Assembly (NCBI GenBank): GCA_003427395.1
Contig: BFEA01001198.1
Coordinates: 41,353-73,397 of the forward strand
Direction of reading: 5' to 3'
Source of the DNA: Chara braunii
Lineage: Eukaryota; Streptophyta; Charophyceae; Charales; Characeae
Length of the DNA: 32,045 nucleotides
Each line of letters starts with the position of its first letter. The first letter of the stretch is position 1. The notes below the pieces were generated by a model. That model was not told the origin of the DNA and did not search any database. It saw only the letters and a list, made by a program, of their open reading frames with translations. Below, piece after piece: positions 19,153 through 28,394 of this stretch. Position numbers and translations under genes: made by a program.

Positions 19153-20248
19153 CTACTCTCCCTCCCTCGACTTTCACCCACGTCTTCCCTCTGTACACCT
19201 GAAGACCACCCCTGTCCAAGCCCTCAGCCAGCTATGGAGGCTGGGCTATGGCACTGCCCTCAGCAGCGCCCTGCTTCACTACACGACCGCACGTAGCAGC
19301 ACCTTGCTCCAGCGCTAGCAGCCAGCACGCGAGCGATTGCTCCAGCAGCGCTGCCGCCAGCCAGCAAGTGCCTGAATGAGCAGCCAGGCAGCGAGCTCTT
19401 TCCTATATGGAAAGAGTCTGGCCTGGCCTGCGGCCTGGCTGGGCTGGGCCTGCGCCCAGAAGCTTCCCGTAGGCCCCAGGAGGCTGGGCCTCTGCTGCTG
19501 CGGCTGGGCCTCGTTCAGTTCCGCCTCCCACTGCCCATGTATGTTGCTGCGATTGTGGCCCAGGGCCTGCATTCCAGGAAGGCCTGGAAGGCCGAAGAAA
19601 GTATTTGCAGCACGGGTCCTGGCTTCCCTCAACCACCTGGCGCGACACAACTGCCTGAGCCCCGAAATGCGAAATTGACAGCGAGGGCCTTTGTGCTCTG
19701 CCAGGCCCGCGTTCACTTAGGGCGGGCACATCTACAGTAAGGGCCCCCTTAGGCCTGACGAGGAGCCTGATCCTCCCACAGGGGTTGGGCTGACTCTTCT
19801 TCAACACTGTTCTTCCACTTCTTTTTCATTGTACTCATCCTTGCCGGTGATAAGCAACCAGACTGATGCCCCCCAGAATAGAAGGGGCTGGGGAAGTTCT
19901 TAGGGGGAAAAAAAAAAAAAAATACGGGCAAGTGAGATCCTGCCCCTGGGCTCTCGGCACAGGCCAGGTTCATCTTCTGGGGTTGTCGTCAAGAACAGGT
20001 GTGTTGCTGGCACTTCTGAGATTTCAAAGATTATATCTTAAACCACCAGTGTTTCCGAGTCTGTCCTTACCCACCAGGATTGCTGCTGCATGCCAAAAAA
20101 AAGACGAACCGGCGTGAGTGCTTTTTTCGCCTTTTCAGCTGACACCACCAACCATTTCATTTCGGTAGGTTGAGCCCCAGTGACCGCGGCGGGTAGACCA
20201 CTGTGTTGGAAGAAAATAGCTGTGACATGTACTCGAGATGGTCGGGAA
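19153..20248. other. GC-rich unassigned stretch
   Basis: From about 19320 to 19640 the sequence is rich in GGCTGGGCCT and CAGCAGC-like motifs; open frames on both strands here follow from composition, not from recognisable domains. A run of 15 A lies near 19907-19921. The last 100 bp before element D are unremarkable. I see no gene. Confidence 0.5.
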
Positions 20249-21210
20249 TGAAATGGATTCCACCTTTGCAGTAGCCGATGCAGATCCCAGGGCTCGATCC
20301 CTAGTCCTTACCCTACCTGTGTACAGTATTTGTGTCGACCCCAGGAGTTGAACCCATGACCTGTGTCTTTCCCCACAGTTGGTAGGTTGTCGTAGGTCTG
20401 TAGGTTATAGGGGATCTGTAGACCTGTCGGATAGGAGTCTTAGTGAGTTCTAGAAGTCGTAGCTGTAGCTCCTCCGAAGGGTCAACGCCGTAGCTGCTAC
20501 AGTCCTGAAGGGTCAAGATCGTAGCTCCTACAGTACCGAAAGGCCAAGTCCACGGTCTTCCGGAAGGTCCGGAAGTGGCCTTTCGGGTACTGCCCACAGT
20601 AGACCGAGGCAAGTGGGCAAGTGGCGAAGTCCACCGGTGCTGAGTCAGCGGTACCCAGTCCCAGTCAGTCAGTCCAGTCACGCCAGTACCGTGTGGGACT
20701 GTGTGCACTGTGCACCAGGGGCATGGGAAAGGGGCAGACCAACGAGCTACAGAAGTATAAATCAAGAGGCAGCGCTCAGCCATTCATTCATTCCTGCGTA
20801 AGCCATGCGGACGCGCTGCCACAGCGACTTGTGCGAGGTGGTCTGCAGTATGCCCGAAGACGAAGTGGGCGAGGAGGAGAGCTTAGCCATAGCGATAGGG
20901 GTCGTAGCGGTCATAGCCGCCATAGCTGAGGGAAGAGTGTAGCGTGCGCGTGTGCGTGTGTGTACAGGTGACGCGTGTGGGATATCCAGGGTGATCCTAA
21001 GTTGAGGGTGTGTGAACAGCAGAGTGGGGCGCAGTGACGAACAGGGAGTTGTACAGGCGCTGATGCGCCATAGCCAGCTGAAGCGAACTTGTATCTGAAC
21101 TGTGTTCTTGGTTTCCATATCTCTGAGTTTTGAGTGGGCGCTGCTCGCCAGTTTGCTGCGCTACCTGTTTACATGCATGTGGAGTGCGAAAGAAAGCGAG
21201 TCTGATTGCA
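20249..21210 (+). repeat. 5' LTR of element D
   Basis: A 962-bp LTR from TGAAATGG to ATTGCA, followed at once by the PBS. U3 contains the 31-bp repeat in two copies: GTAGCTGCTAC at 20490-20500 and GTAGCTCCTAC at 20521-20531. Confidence 0.92.
20756..20762 (+). promoter_or_regulatory. TATA box of element D 5' LTR
   Basis: TATAAAT in the context AAGTATAAATCAAGAGGC, about 225 bp downstream of the U3 palindromic repeats and conserved in all three LTR copies where the site is visible. Confidence 0.65.
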
Positions 21211-21211
21211 T

Positions 21212-21223
21212 TGGTATCGGAGC
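21212..21223 (+). other. Primer-binding site of element D
   Basis: TGGTATCGGAGC starts one base after the LTR. It is complementary to the 3' end of initiator-Met tRNA with one mismatch (G for A), the usual primer of plant gypsy elements. Confidence 0.88.
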
Positions 21224-21377
21224 TGGTACCCGCTATTCCACGCGCCATCGTCGTGTGCTGCAGGGAGAGAGTTGCGTGCCATAGCCGAAGGCGCCATCGG
21301 AGAGGAAGTCCGCCATAGCGGATCCGCAGGGTGAAGAAGCCGCCGCCCGCACCTGCAAAGAAGACAACGATGAAGAC

Positions 21378-21403
21378 GAGAGAGAGAGAGAGAGAGAGAG
21401 AGA
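21378..21403. repeat. (GA)n microsatellite, left of gap
   Basis: A GA dinucleotide run that ends at the gap and resumes at 21759. Confidence 0.95.
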
Positions 21404-21758
21404 NNNNNNNNNNNNNNNNNNNNNNNNNNNNNNNNNNNNNNNNNNNNNNNNNNNNNNNNNNNNNNNNNNNNNNNNNNNNNNNNNNNNNNNNNNNNNNNNN
21501 NNNNNNNNNNNNNNNNNNNNNNNNNNNNNNNNNNNNNNNNNNNNNNNNNNNNNNNNNNNNNNNNNNNNNNNNNNNNNNNNNNNNNNNNNNNNNNNNNNNN
21601 NNNNNNNNNNNNNNNNNNNNNNNNNNNNNNNNNNNNNNNNNNNNNNNNNNNNNNNNNNNNNNNNNNNNNNNNNNNNNNNNNNNNNNNNNNNNNNNNNNNN
21701 NNNNNNNNNNNNNNNNNNNNNNNNNNNNNNNNNNNNNNNNNNNNNNNNNNNNNNNNNN
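21404..21758. other. Assembly gap (355 N)
   Basis: Undetermined bases with GA repeat on both sides, so the missing sequence may be largely or partly GA repeat. Confidence 0.98.

Positions 21759-21789
<31 letters not shown>
21759..21789. repeat. (GA)n microsatellite, right of gap
   Basis: Continuation of the same GA run after the gap. Confidence 0.95.
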
Positions 21790-21791
<2 letters not shown>

Positions 21792-22086
21792 AGATTGGTT
21801 GTCACGTACCTGTAAAGATCGCTGTGCAGTCCAAGAAAGAAGAAAAAGGCGGCCATAGCCGCAGAGCTCCACCACAGAGTAACGAAGGAGGTGAAAGAGA
21901 GGGCAGGGGTAGAGACCTAGGAGAGAAGTTGAAGAGGAGGAAGAAGAAGGGAGAGACGAGAACAAAAAAAAAAAAAAAAAAAAAGAGAGAAGACAGCTGG
22001 GGTGAAGAGAAAGGAGGCGAGGCAGGTAAAAGGAAGGAGGAGGGTGGCGACAAAGGGGGAGCCGGCTGCCATAGCCGGATGGAGAG

Positions 22087-22220
22087 TTGACCGGCGGAGT
22101 TGACCGGAGTGGACCGGGAGTTGACCAGGAGTTGACTGGGGGATGACTGCAGCATTGACCAAACATTGACCAAGGCGTTGACCAAGACGTTGACCAAGAC
22201 TGTTGACCACAATTTTGACC
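22087..22220 (+). repeat. TTGAC[C/T] array in element D leader
   Basis: Ten TTGACC or TTGACT hexamers start at 22087, 22100, 22121, 22132 (the TTGACT copy), 22155, 22166, 22178, 22190, 22203 and 22215. Most are 11-13 bp apart. The two longer spaces (21 and 23 bp) each hold a degenerate copy (GGACC, ATGACT). This equals the array of element C. Confidence 0.85.
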
Positions 22221-22819
22221 AAGCTGGAGCCGGTATAATCTCGCCAAGCCTTCAGCCTATCCCCTCGCCCTAGGGATGTGCACACACCCTGTGGTACTTG
22301 CTAAGTCAAGTTTGTCTTTCTCTTCTTTCTGCATCGAGTCTCTTCTGTCCAAGTGATAGGACTCTGTGGATGAAGGATAGGGCCTTGTTGACCAAACCCA
22401 CACGGGCTGAGTAGGGCTAAAGACGGTGTCTGACGACTCGGCTGTCCCGGAGGACACGAACCCTCCCAAGGACTGGTACCGACCGGCGGGCTGCTCGGTG
22501 TGGCACGGTAGGCCCAAAATCCGAGCTGTGGGCTGCACAACAGGCCGTCTAAGTTTTGAGAGGACCTGTTGATCACGTCGTCCTGTCTGCGACGTTAAAG
22601 AATTCCTGAGGAGTTACGGGGGATCTCCTTCAATGCCTCCTGATCAGCAACAGGTCCTGTAGTGACAGCCCTAGTTTAGGTCGAGGCTAGTGACCCTAGT
22701 TGACAGGATCCTGTCCAGATTTTGTGGTCCATAGATTGAGTCAGTAGGTCATGTCAGTCAGGGGGGTAGAGTCTAAATGGTGAGGAGTGGAACCGTTGTC
22801 CGGTTGTGCACCTGACACC

Positions 22820-24820
22820 ATGGTTGACACCCGTAGTGGGAAGAGTACAGCCCCTTACACCCAGGCTCAAGAGGAGCAATTCGCCGCCATCTTAAGAGAG
22901 AGAAAAGAGAAGAAGGAGAAGGAGCTCCTCATACAGGCAAAGTTGAAGGCGATAGCTGAGGAGCAGCCGACGAAGAAGAAAAAGTTGGAGGAGGAGATGA
23001 TGAGATTACAGCAGGAGGAGGAATAGAAAAAGAGGGCTGCCAAAGAAGCAGCAGCAGCAGAGGAGGAAGAATTAGAAGAAGAACCCCTCGAAAGGAGGCG
23101 TAGGGGAGAAAGTGGAGAAAGCACTGGCACGAAGGAAGAAGATGCGTGGGTGGAGAAGAAGATCAGTGAATGGGTTGCTAATTTATCGTTGGGTGAAGAT
23201 GAAGAGGCAATGTTGTATGTGCCTCAGGAGGAAAACGAAGTCGTAGCCAGGGAGTTGGAAGCCATGGAAGATCCCTTGGACCGCCAAACGTTGGAGGATG
23301 AAAAAAGATTGGACTGGAAGTTGCGGCTGACTAGGAAGAAGAAGAGGAGGAGGGAAGAGGCCAACCGGATGGGCAGAGAAGTGGAAAAGATACAAACGTG
23401 TAAGCAAGAAGTGGGAGCACAACAGGATATTCCGGCCAAATGAGATAAGATCTTGAGTTATCTCGAGATTTTGGGACAGGCCTAGACTGAGCAGTATCAG
23501 GCTAATAAGGGCCAAGAGGTGACCCTCCATGCCATCCGGACCGGGTTTAGAGAGTTTGCGCGCGGCGTGGTGACCCACGTCGGGACTGAAGTTAAGAGGT
23601 TAAAGGACGGCGCAGAGAAGTTATGTGCAAGCGCCATTGAAGGCGCCAAAGTAGTGGCCACAACAGAGGCTAAAGCGCGTCCCTGCAAAGAGCCAGTCAA
23701 GCTCAAGTTCCCAGACGTGTATGGCGAGAAAGCTGAAGAAAATTTCGATAACTGGGAGGCTAGCGTCAATAGCTATGTTTATTTACAACACATTGCAATT
23801 GAGGAACATGTCCTGGTAGCCTTCCACGCTTTAAGGGATGATGCTGCTAGCTTCACTAGGTCCCTAGTGCGCGCAGCCAATTGTGAGAACAACATGGTTG
23901 CCTATTCTAAAGTCACCTGCCTTCCCCATTTCTTCAAGCTCCTCCAAGAGCGATTCAGTGATCTGAGGCGTGGTGTTAAGGCCTCAGACAAACTCCAAAC
24001 CATCCACTCACGACAGTGGAGGAGTGCGCGAGCACTCAAAGCCGTTATGGATGACTTGGTAGCCGTCCCAGACCACGGGGTCACTGAGGCCCAATTGGTC
24101 CAATTGTTTTATCGTGCCATGCCAGAGCCCTTACGAGGGCAGTTCTTTGACAAGAGTCAACAGCCCACCATGACGTACGATGCTTTGAGTAGAGAGGTGG
24201 TGTTGTATGAGGCAAAGTCCATGTCAGTGTCCACTTTCTGGCACAAGGACTTAGACAAAGGTAAAAAGTGGAAGGGTCGTACCATCTTAGGTCAGGTCAG
24301 GGCCAAGGATCATTTGATCCTTACTTTGGATGAAGGTGGTACTGATGAAGTCCCCTACAGTCAGATTGAGTGGGGTCTAGAGGAGGAGGACAGCGGTATA
24401 GGCCAGGGGAGGACCTATGCTGCTGTCGCGCCTGGAGGGAAGTCGCAAGGTAGAGGGGGAGGCCAGGGCCAAAGGGGCCAGGCCACGGGTGGTCGAGGAC
24501 CGGGCACGCAAGGGGTTGGAGGCCAAAGGAACCGCCAAGAGGGAGGTAGGGGTCAAGGTCCCCCGTCAAATCGTCAAGGTCCTGGTCGGTCTCCGCAACG
24601 ACAAGGTGGAGGATCACCTCAGAGGAGAGCAGGTTGGCACCCAGGTTGGTCACAAGGCCGGCCTTGGGAAGATCTGGGCCTGGATCAGGGAGTATGGCAG
24701 CAACGTATGGACCAGGGTCAGTGCATATATTGCGGTGACCCGGCCCATATCATTAAATATTGTCCTAAGTACAGAGAGGCCCGATCGGCTGCCCAAGGGT
24801 CAAAAGGCAGCCGCCGGTAG
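22820..24820 (+). pseudogene. Element D gag
   Basis: From the ATG at 22820 one frame of about 666 codons spans Gag, but it is cut by TAG (23024), TGA (23441) and TAG (23483). The N-terminal part is a Lys/Glu-rich coiled coil; the centre holds the capsid-like region (FDNWEASVNSYVYLQ, HSRQWRSARALKAVMDDL, FYRAMPEPLRGQ); a Gly/Gln/Arg-rich linker precedes an intact CCHC zinc knuckle (CIYCGDPAHIIKYC, CX2CX4HX4C) used for RNA binding. The frame ends at TAG 24818-24820. Two of the three stops lie in the coiled-coil part. Confidence 0.9.
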
Positions 24821-25713
24821 GGGTCGCAACTGCCCCTACTACAAGGCCATGTGCAGAACCGAGCGCGCGCGAACAGGAAACTCCCACACCACATGAGCCT
24901 TCGATAGAGGTTGTAGGTCAGTGCCTAGTTAGCTGTCCAGAGACTGCTTGTGTTAGCGTCTCTCTAGGCACTTCCCTCACAGGCGTGGCAGAAGAGTTGA
25001 AGGAGAGGATGCCTGCCTGGGCCAAAATGAAGAAGGATAGCAAGGGACAACTAGTCTTAGTTGATGTAGAGGTTTTCAAAAGTAGAGTAGGAGCCCTTAT
25101 AGATGCAGGGGCTACTCGCAGTTATATTAGCCGTAGAGCGCTGAAGAAGCTAAGGCTAGGGTTGAAAATCCAAAAATTGACCCCATAGTTAGTGTCCTCG
25201 CAGACAACCGCACTATGCGTGTTGAGGACTACGTAGAGGGAGTCTAGGCGTATTTCTGCTTAGAGAAAGATGGGAAGGTGGAAAGAGTTCTCCATTCCTT
25301 GACTCTCCTCGTACAAGATGATCTTCCTTTCGACACAGTCTTAGGTATGGACTGGGGAGAGGCAGCAGGGGCCACACTCCACCTGAGAGAGCATGAGTGT
25401 AGGCTCCTTAGCCCATCAGGCGAGGTCCAGACGGCCCGCTTATTCCATGTGTCAGGAGTAGACAACTCCTTGGCACATTGCTGCATCAGTGCTCTCGCGT
25501 TCGCGTGATTAGTTAAAAAGGAGCAGTTAGAGGAGCAGGTCTCCGTAGCTTATGTAAGGCCTGTTACTGAGCCTAAGGAAGAGAAGCCCATAGATCCAGC
25601 TATTGCCAAGTTGCTCGAAGAGTTCAAAGATCTAGCAGAGTCGCCGACCGGAGTAGTCCCGCGGCCAATCCAGCAGCGGATAAAGATAGAGCCTGGCAGT
25701 AGAACTCCTAAGG
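24821..25713 (+). pseudogene. Element D protease and pol linker
   Basis: Pol is read one base back from gag and is open from before 24820. The protease reads LIDAGATRSYIS (catalytic Asp codon 25102), with Ala in place of the Ser or Thr usual after the Asp. A 4-bp deletion near 25181 shifts the frame; in the following frame TAG (25245) replaces the Gln seen in C, and TGA (25506) replaces Arg. The linker to RT (IDPAIAKLLEEFKDLAESPTG) follows and ends at the 128-bp deletion near 25713. Confidence 0.85.
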
Positions 25714-26715
25714 GAGGAAGGAGAGTTGCGGATGTGCATAGACTATAGGGGTCTAAATGCGGTCACAGTAAAGAACGTTGAGCCACTGCCCAGGATAGAA
25801 GATCTCCTAGATCGACTGCATGGCTGCATATATTTCTCAAAGATCGATCTGAAGTCCGGGTATCATCAAATAGAGGTCCATCCTGATGACCAGTACAAGA
25901 CTGCGTTCCAGACTAGATATGGGCACTATGAGTTCATAGTGATGACCTTTGGACTAACCAATGCGCCTGCCACGTTCCAGTGTTGTATGAACGATTTGTT
26001 TAGGTCATGGTTAGACATATTTGTTATAGTTTATCTAGATGATATATTAGTATTCAATAGGACCCTCCAAGAGCATCCGGTTCATTTGAGGCAGGTCTTG
26101 GAGAAGCTGAGAAAGGCTAACTTCAAGATAAATGCAAAGAAGTGCGAGTGGGCCAAGACACAAGTCTTGTACTTGGGGCACGTCTTAGACGGAGACGTCA
26201 TTAAGCCTGAGGACAACAAGATAGCGGCGACCAGAGATTGGCCGACGCCCCGCACGTTGACTGAGTTGCGGTCGTTCCTAGGCCTAGCTAACTACTATAG
26301 GAAGTTTGTGAGGAACTTCTCGACTATCGCCGCTCCCCTTCGCAGGTTACTCAAGAAAGAGGCAATCTGGCAGTGGGATAAAGACTGTACGTCTGCGCTC
26401 AAGAAGTTGAAGCGCGCGCTAATAGAGTATCCCATCCTCAAAGCATCAGATCCGTCTTTGCCATTTGTCATCACCTCGAACGCGAGTCAGTATGGAATAG
26501 GCGTCGTGTTACAGCGGGACAACGGCAATGGCTACAGACCCGTAGAGCTCATGTCAGCGAGGATGCCCTCAGAAAAAAAGTAGCTACCTCGACTTACGAG
26601 AGAGAACTCTACGCTCTCAGGCAGGCCTTAGAACACTGGAAGCATTACTTGCTTGGGAGGCACTTCAAAGTGTATTCAGACCACGAGACTCTTAGGTGGC
26701 TGAAGACAGGCCAAA
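25714..26715 (+). pseudogene. Element D reverse transcriptase and RNase H
   Basis: RT begins only at [10 protein letters not shown]: 128 bp that in C encode the finger region up to FVPKK are missing. Palm motifs [22 protein letters not shown] (preceded by MT instead of MP) and YLDD are present, as is the thumb SFLGLANYYRKF. In RNase H the first catalytic Asp is replaced: VITSNASQYG, Asn codon at 26479-26481. An extra A in the run at about 26572-26579 moves the frame, and the rest of RNase H (YERELYAL, YSDHETLRW) is read in another frame up to a second shift near 26707. Confidence 0.88.
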
Positions 26716-27813
26716 ATGACACCTAAGTTGACTAGGTGGGCCGCTGAGATAGACCAGTATGACTTCGAGCTGAAACCGGTTAAGGGCAAGTACAATGTAG
26801 TTGCAGATGCTCTAAGTAGTAGATCAGACTACTTTGGAGCTATAGTCCACTATCTGGATATAGGGACAGACCTGCTAGAGAAAGTAAGACTGGCGTATGT
26901 GCAGGACCCTATTTATAGCGACGTCCTCAAGAGAGTTAAGGAGGCCCTAGAGACTGAACCAGATTACCGCACTACAGAGGGGTTATTATTTGAGAAGACT
27001 AATCTAGTAGACCGTTTGTGCGTTCCCAACAGTGAGGAAATCCATAGTCTAATCCTAGGGGAATGCCATGATACAGAGGGACACTTCGGTTGGCAAAAGA
27101 TTTTAGCCAATCTGATGCGTGTATATACTTGGCCAGGAATGAAGAACAACTGCATAGAGTACGTCCGCAGTTGCAAAGTATGCAAGAGAAACAAGACTAC
27201 TACGAGTGCCCCTCTAGGTCTTTTCAGACCCTTGCCTATTCCTGACCAGCTAAGAGACTCTGTGTCCATTGACTTTATGGATACCCAAGTCAAGAGTAGG
27301 CCCGACAAGAGCCAAGTCATGGTGATAGTTGATAGGTTTAGTAAATATGCAGTTTTTGTTCCGTTGCCCACAGAGGCACGCACTGATTTAGTAATTCATA
27401 AGTTTTTTTACCATTGGGTTAATGATCACGGGATTCCGCTGTCCATAGTTAGCGATAGAGATACCCGGTTCACTAGTCACAACTGGCAGGAACTGATGAA
27501 AATTTATGGGTCGAAGTTGCTGATGTCATCTAATCGTCATCCAGAGACTAACGGTCAGATTGAACAGATGAACAAGATCCTGCAACAAGTTTTGCGCATA
27601 TACATTAGACCAGATCAAGTCAATTGGGACGAGATGTTGCCTAAGGTAGCCAGTGTGTATAATAACAGCGTGCACTTGTCCACTTGTCGCACTCCGAACG
27701 AGTTACACAAGTCCTTTAGACCGCGTAGACCGTTTGGGGGACTTAACCGGGACCAGATTCATAGGCTACCGCCGGGTACCAGGGAGTTTGCGATACAGCA
27801 CGAGAAAGATTAG
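26716..27813 (+). pseudogene. Element D RNase H end and integrase
   Basis: A 365-residue open frame with VVADALSSRSDYFGAI (end of RNase H), the zinc-binding domain ECHDTEGHFGWQK and CKVCKRNK, and the catalytic core with Asp in VSIDFMDTQ, Asp in IVSDRDTRFTSH and Glu in NGQIEQMNK. The DD35E triad is intact, unlike in C. TAG at 27811-27813 interrupts the frame in QHEKD; the coding homology goes on in the same frame after it. Confidence 0.92.
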
Positions 27814-28356
27814 CTAAGTCGTCGAAACCTCAGGAAGGCCCAACATAGAATGATAGAGCAAGCCAACAAGCATCGTCGCCCATCGCAGTTCCAAGTAGGC
27901 GACTTAGTCTGGGTCAAGTCCAAAGAGTTTGCTCCTAAGGAGAACATCCCGCAGAAGTTACTGCCAACATATAGAGGACCATGGCCAGTTCTAGAAGTCA
28001 AGGGCGGAGAGGATGGGTCGTCCTACACCGTAAAGATTCCAACACACCTCCACACCTACCCCGTATTTCATGCATCAAAATTGTTGCCATGTGTCACAAG
28101 CCAACAGTTTCCCTCAAGAAGATCCATGATCCCTCTGGACATGGATAGGAGATATGACATTGAGGGCATTGTAGGTGAGGATGTATTCAAAACAGGAGGT
28201 AGAGGTCGTCCACAAAAACAGTACAAGGTCCGATTCGCATATCAGGAACCGGAAGACGACCGCTGGTTTACAAGAGCTGAACTTCTAGAAACAGCTCCTG
28301 ACGTAGTTAGGGCCTACGAGAGAGATAAGAAAGGCAAAGGTCCGGCATTGAACTGA
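27814..28356 (+). pseudogene. Element D integrase C-terminus and chromodomain-like tail
   Basis: Reading on in frame: LRKAQHRMIEQANKHRR, FQVGDLVWVKSKEFAP, LLPTYRGPWPVLEVKGGEDG, HTYPVFHASKLLPC, then the chromodomain-like KQYKVRFAYQEPEDDRWF and AYERDKKGKG with TGA at 28354-28356. This 3' module is free of frameshifts, in contrast to the matching part of C. The LTR begins 38 bp downstream. Confidence 0.9.
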
Positions 28357-28382
28357 GATATTCTCGGAGGACCTCGAATTTA

Positions 28383-28394
28383 GGTCGGCGGGAG
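28383..28394 (+). other. Polypurine tract of element D
   Basis: GGTCGGCGGGAG directly before the TG of the 3' LTR, the same as in C apart from one base. Confidence 0.65.

Larger units (their letters stand above)
21224..22819 (+). other. Element D 5' leader
   Basis: A leader of about 1.6 kb, including an assembly gap. In order it shows GCCATAGC motifs, the GA microsatellite, a GCGGC-CATA-GCCGC hairpin (about 21850), a GA-rich block, a run of about 23 A, the TTGACC array and a conserved non-coding block shared with C. The frame upstream of the gag ATG (VEPLSGCAP) is also conserved in C, so a longer Gag starting elsewhere cannot be excluded. Confidence 0.75.

Noticed and set aside
19315-19807. 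Overlapping frames of 100-134 codons on both strands
   Set aside because: GC-rich sequence lacks stops by composition; no recognisable motif and no conserved start.
20231-20248. Sequence before the D 5' LTR (CTCGAGATGGTCGGGAA) resembles the family 1 polypurine tract
   Set aside because: Only a short, gapped match, with no pol end upstream; not enough to claim a tandem element.
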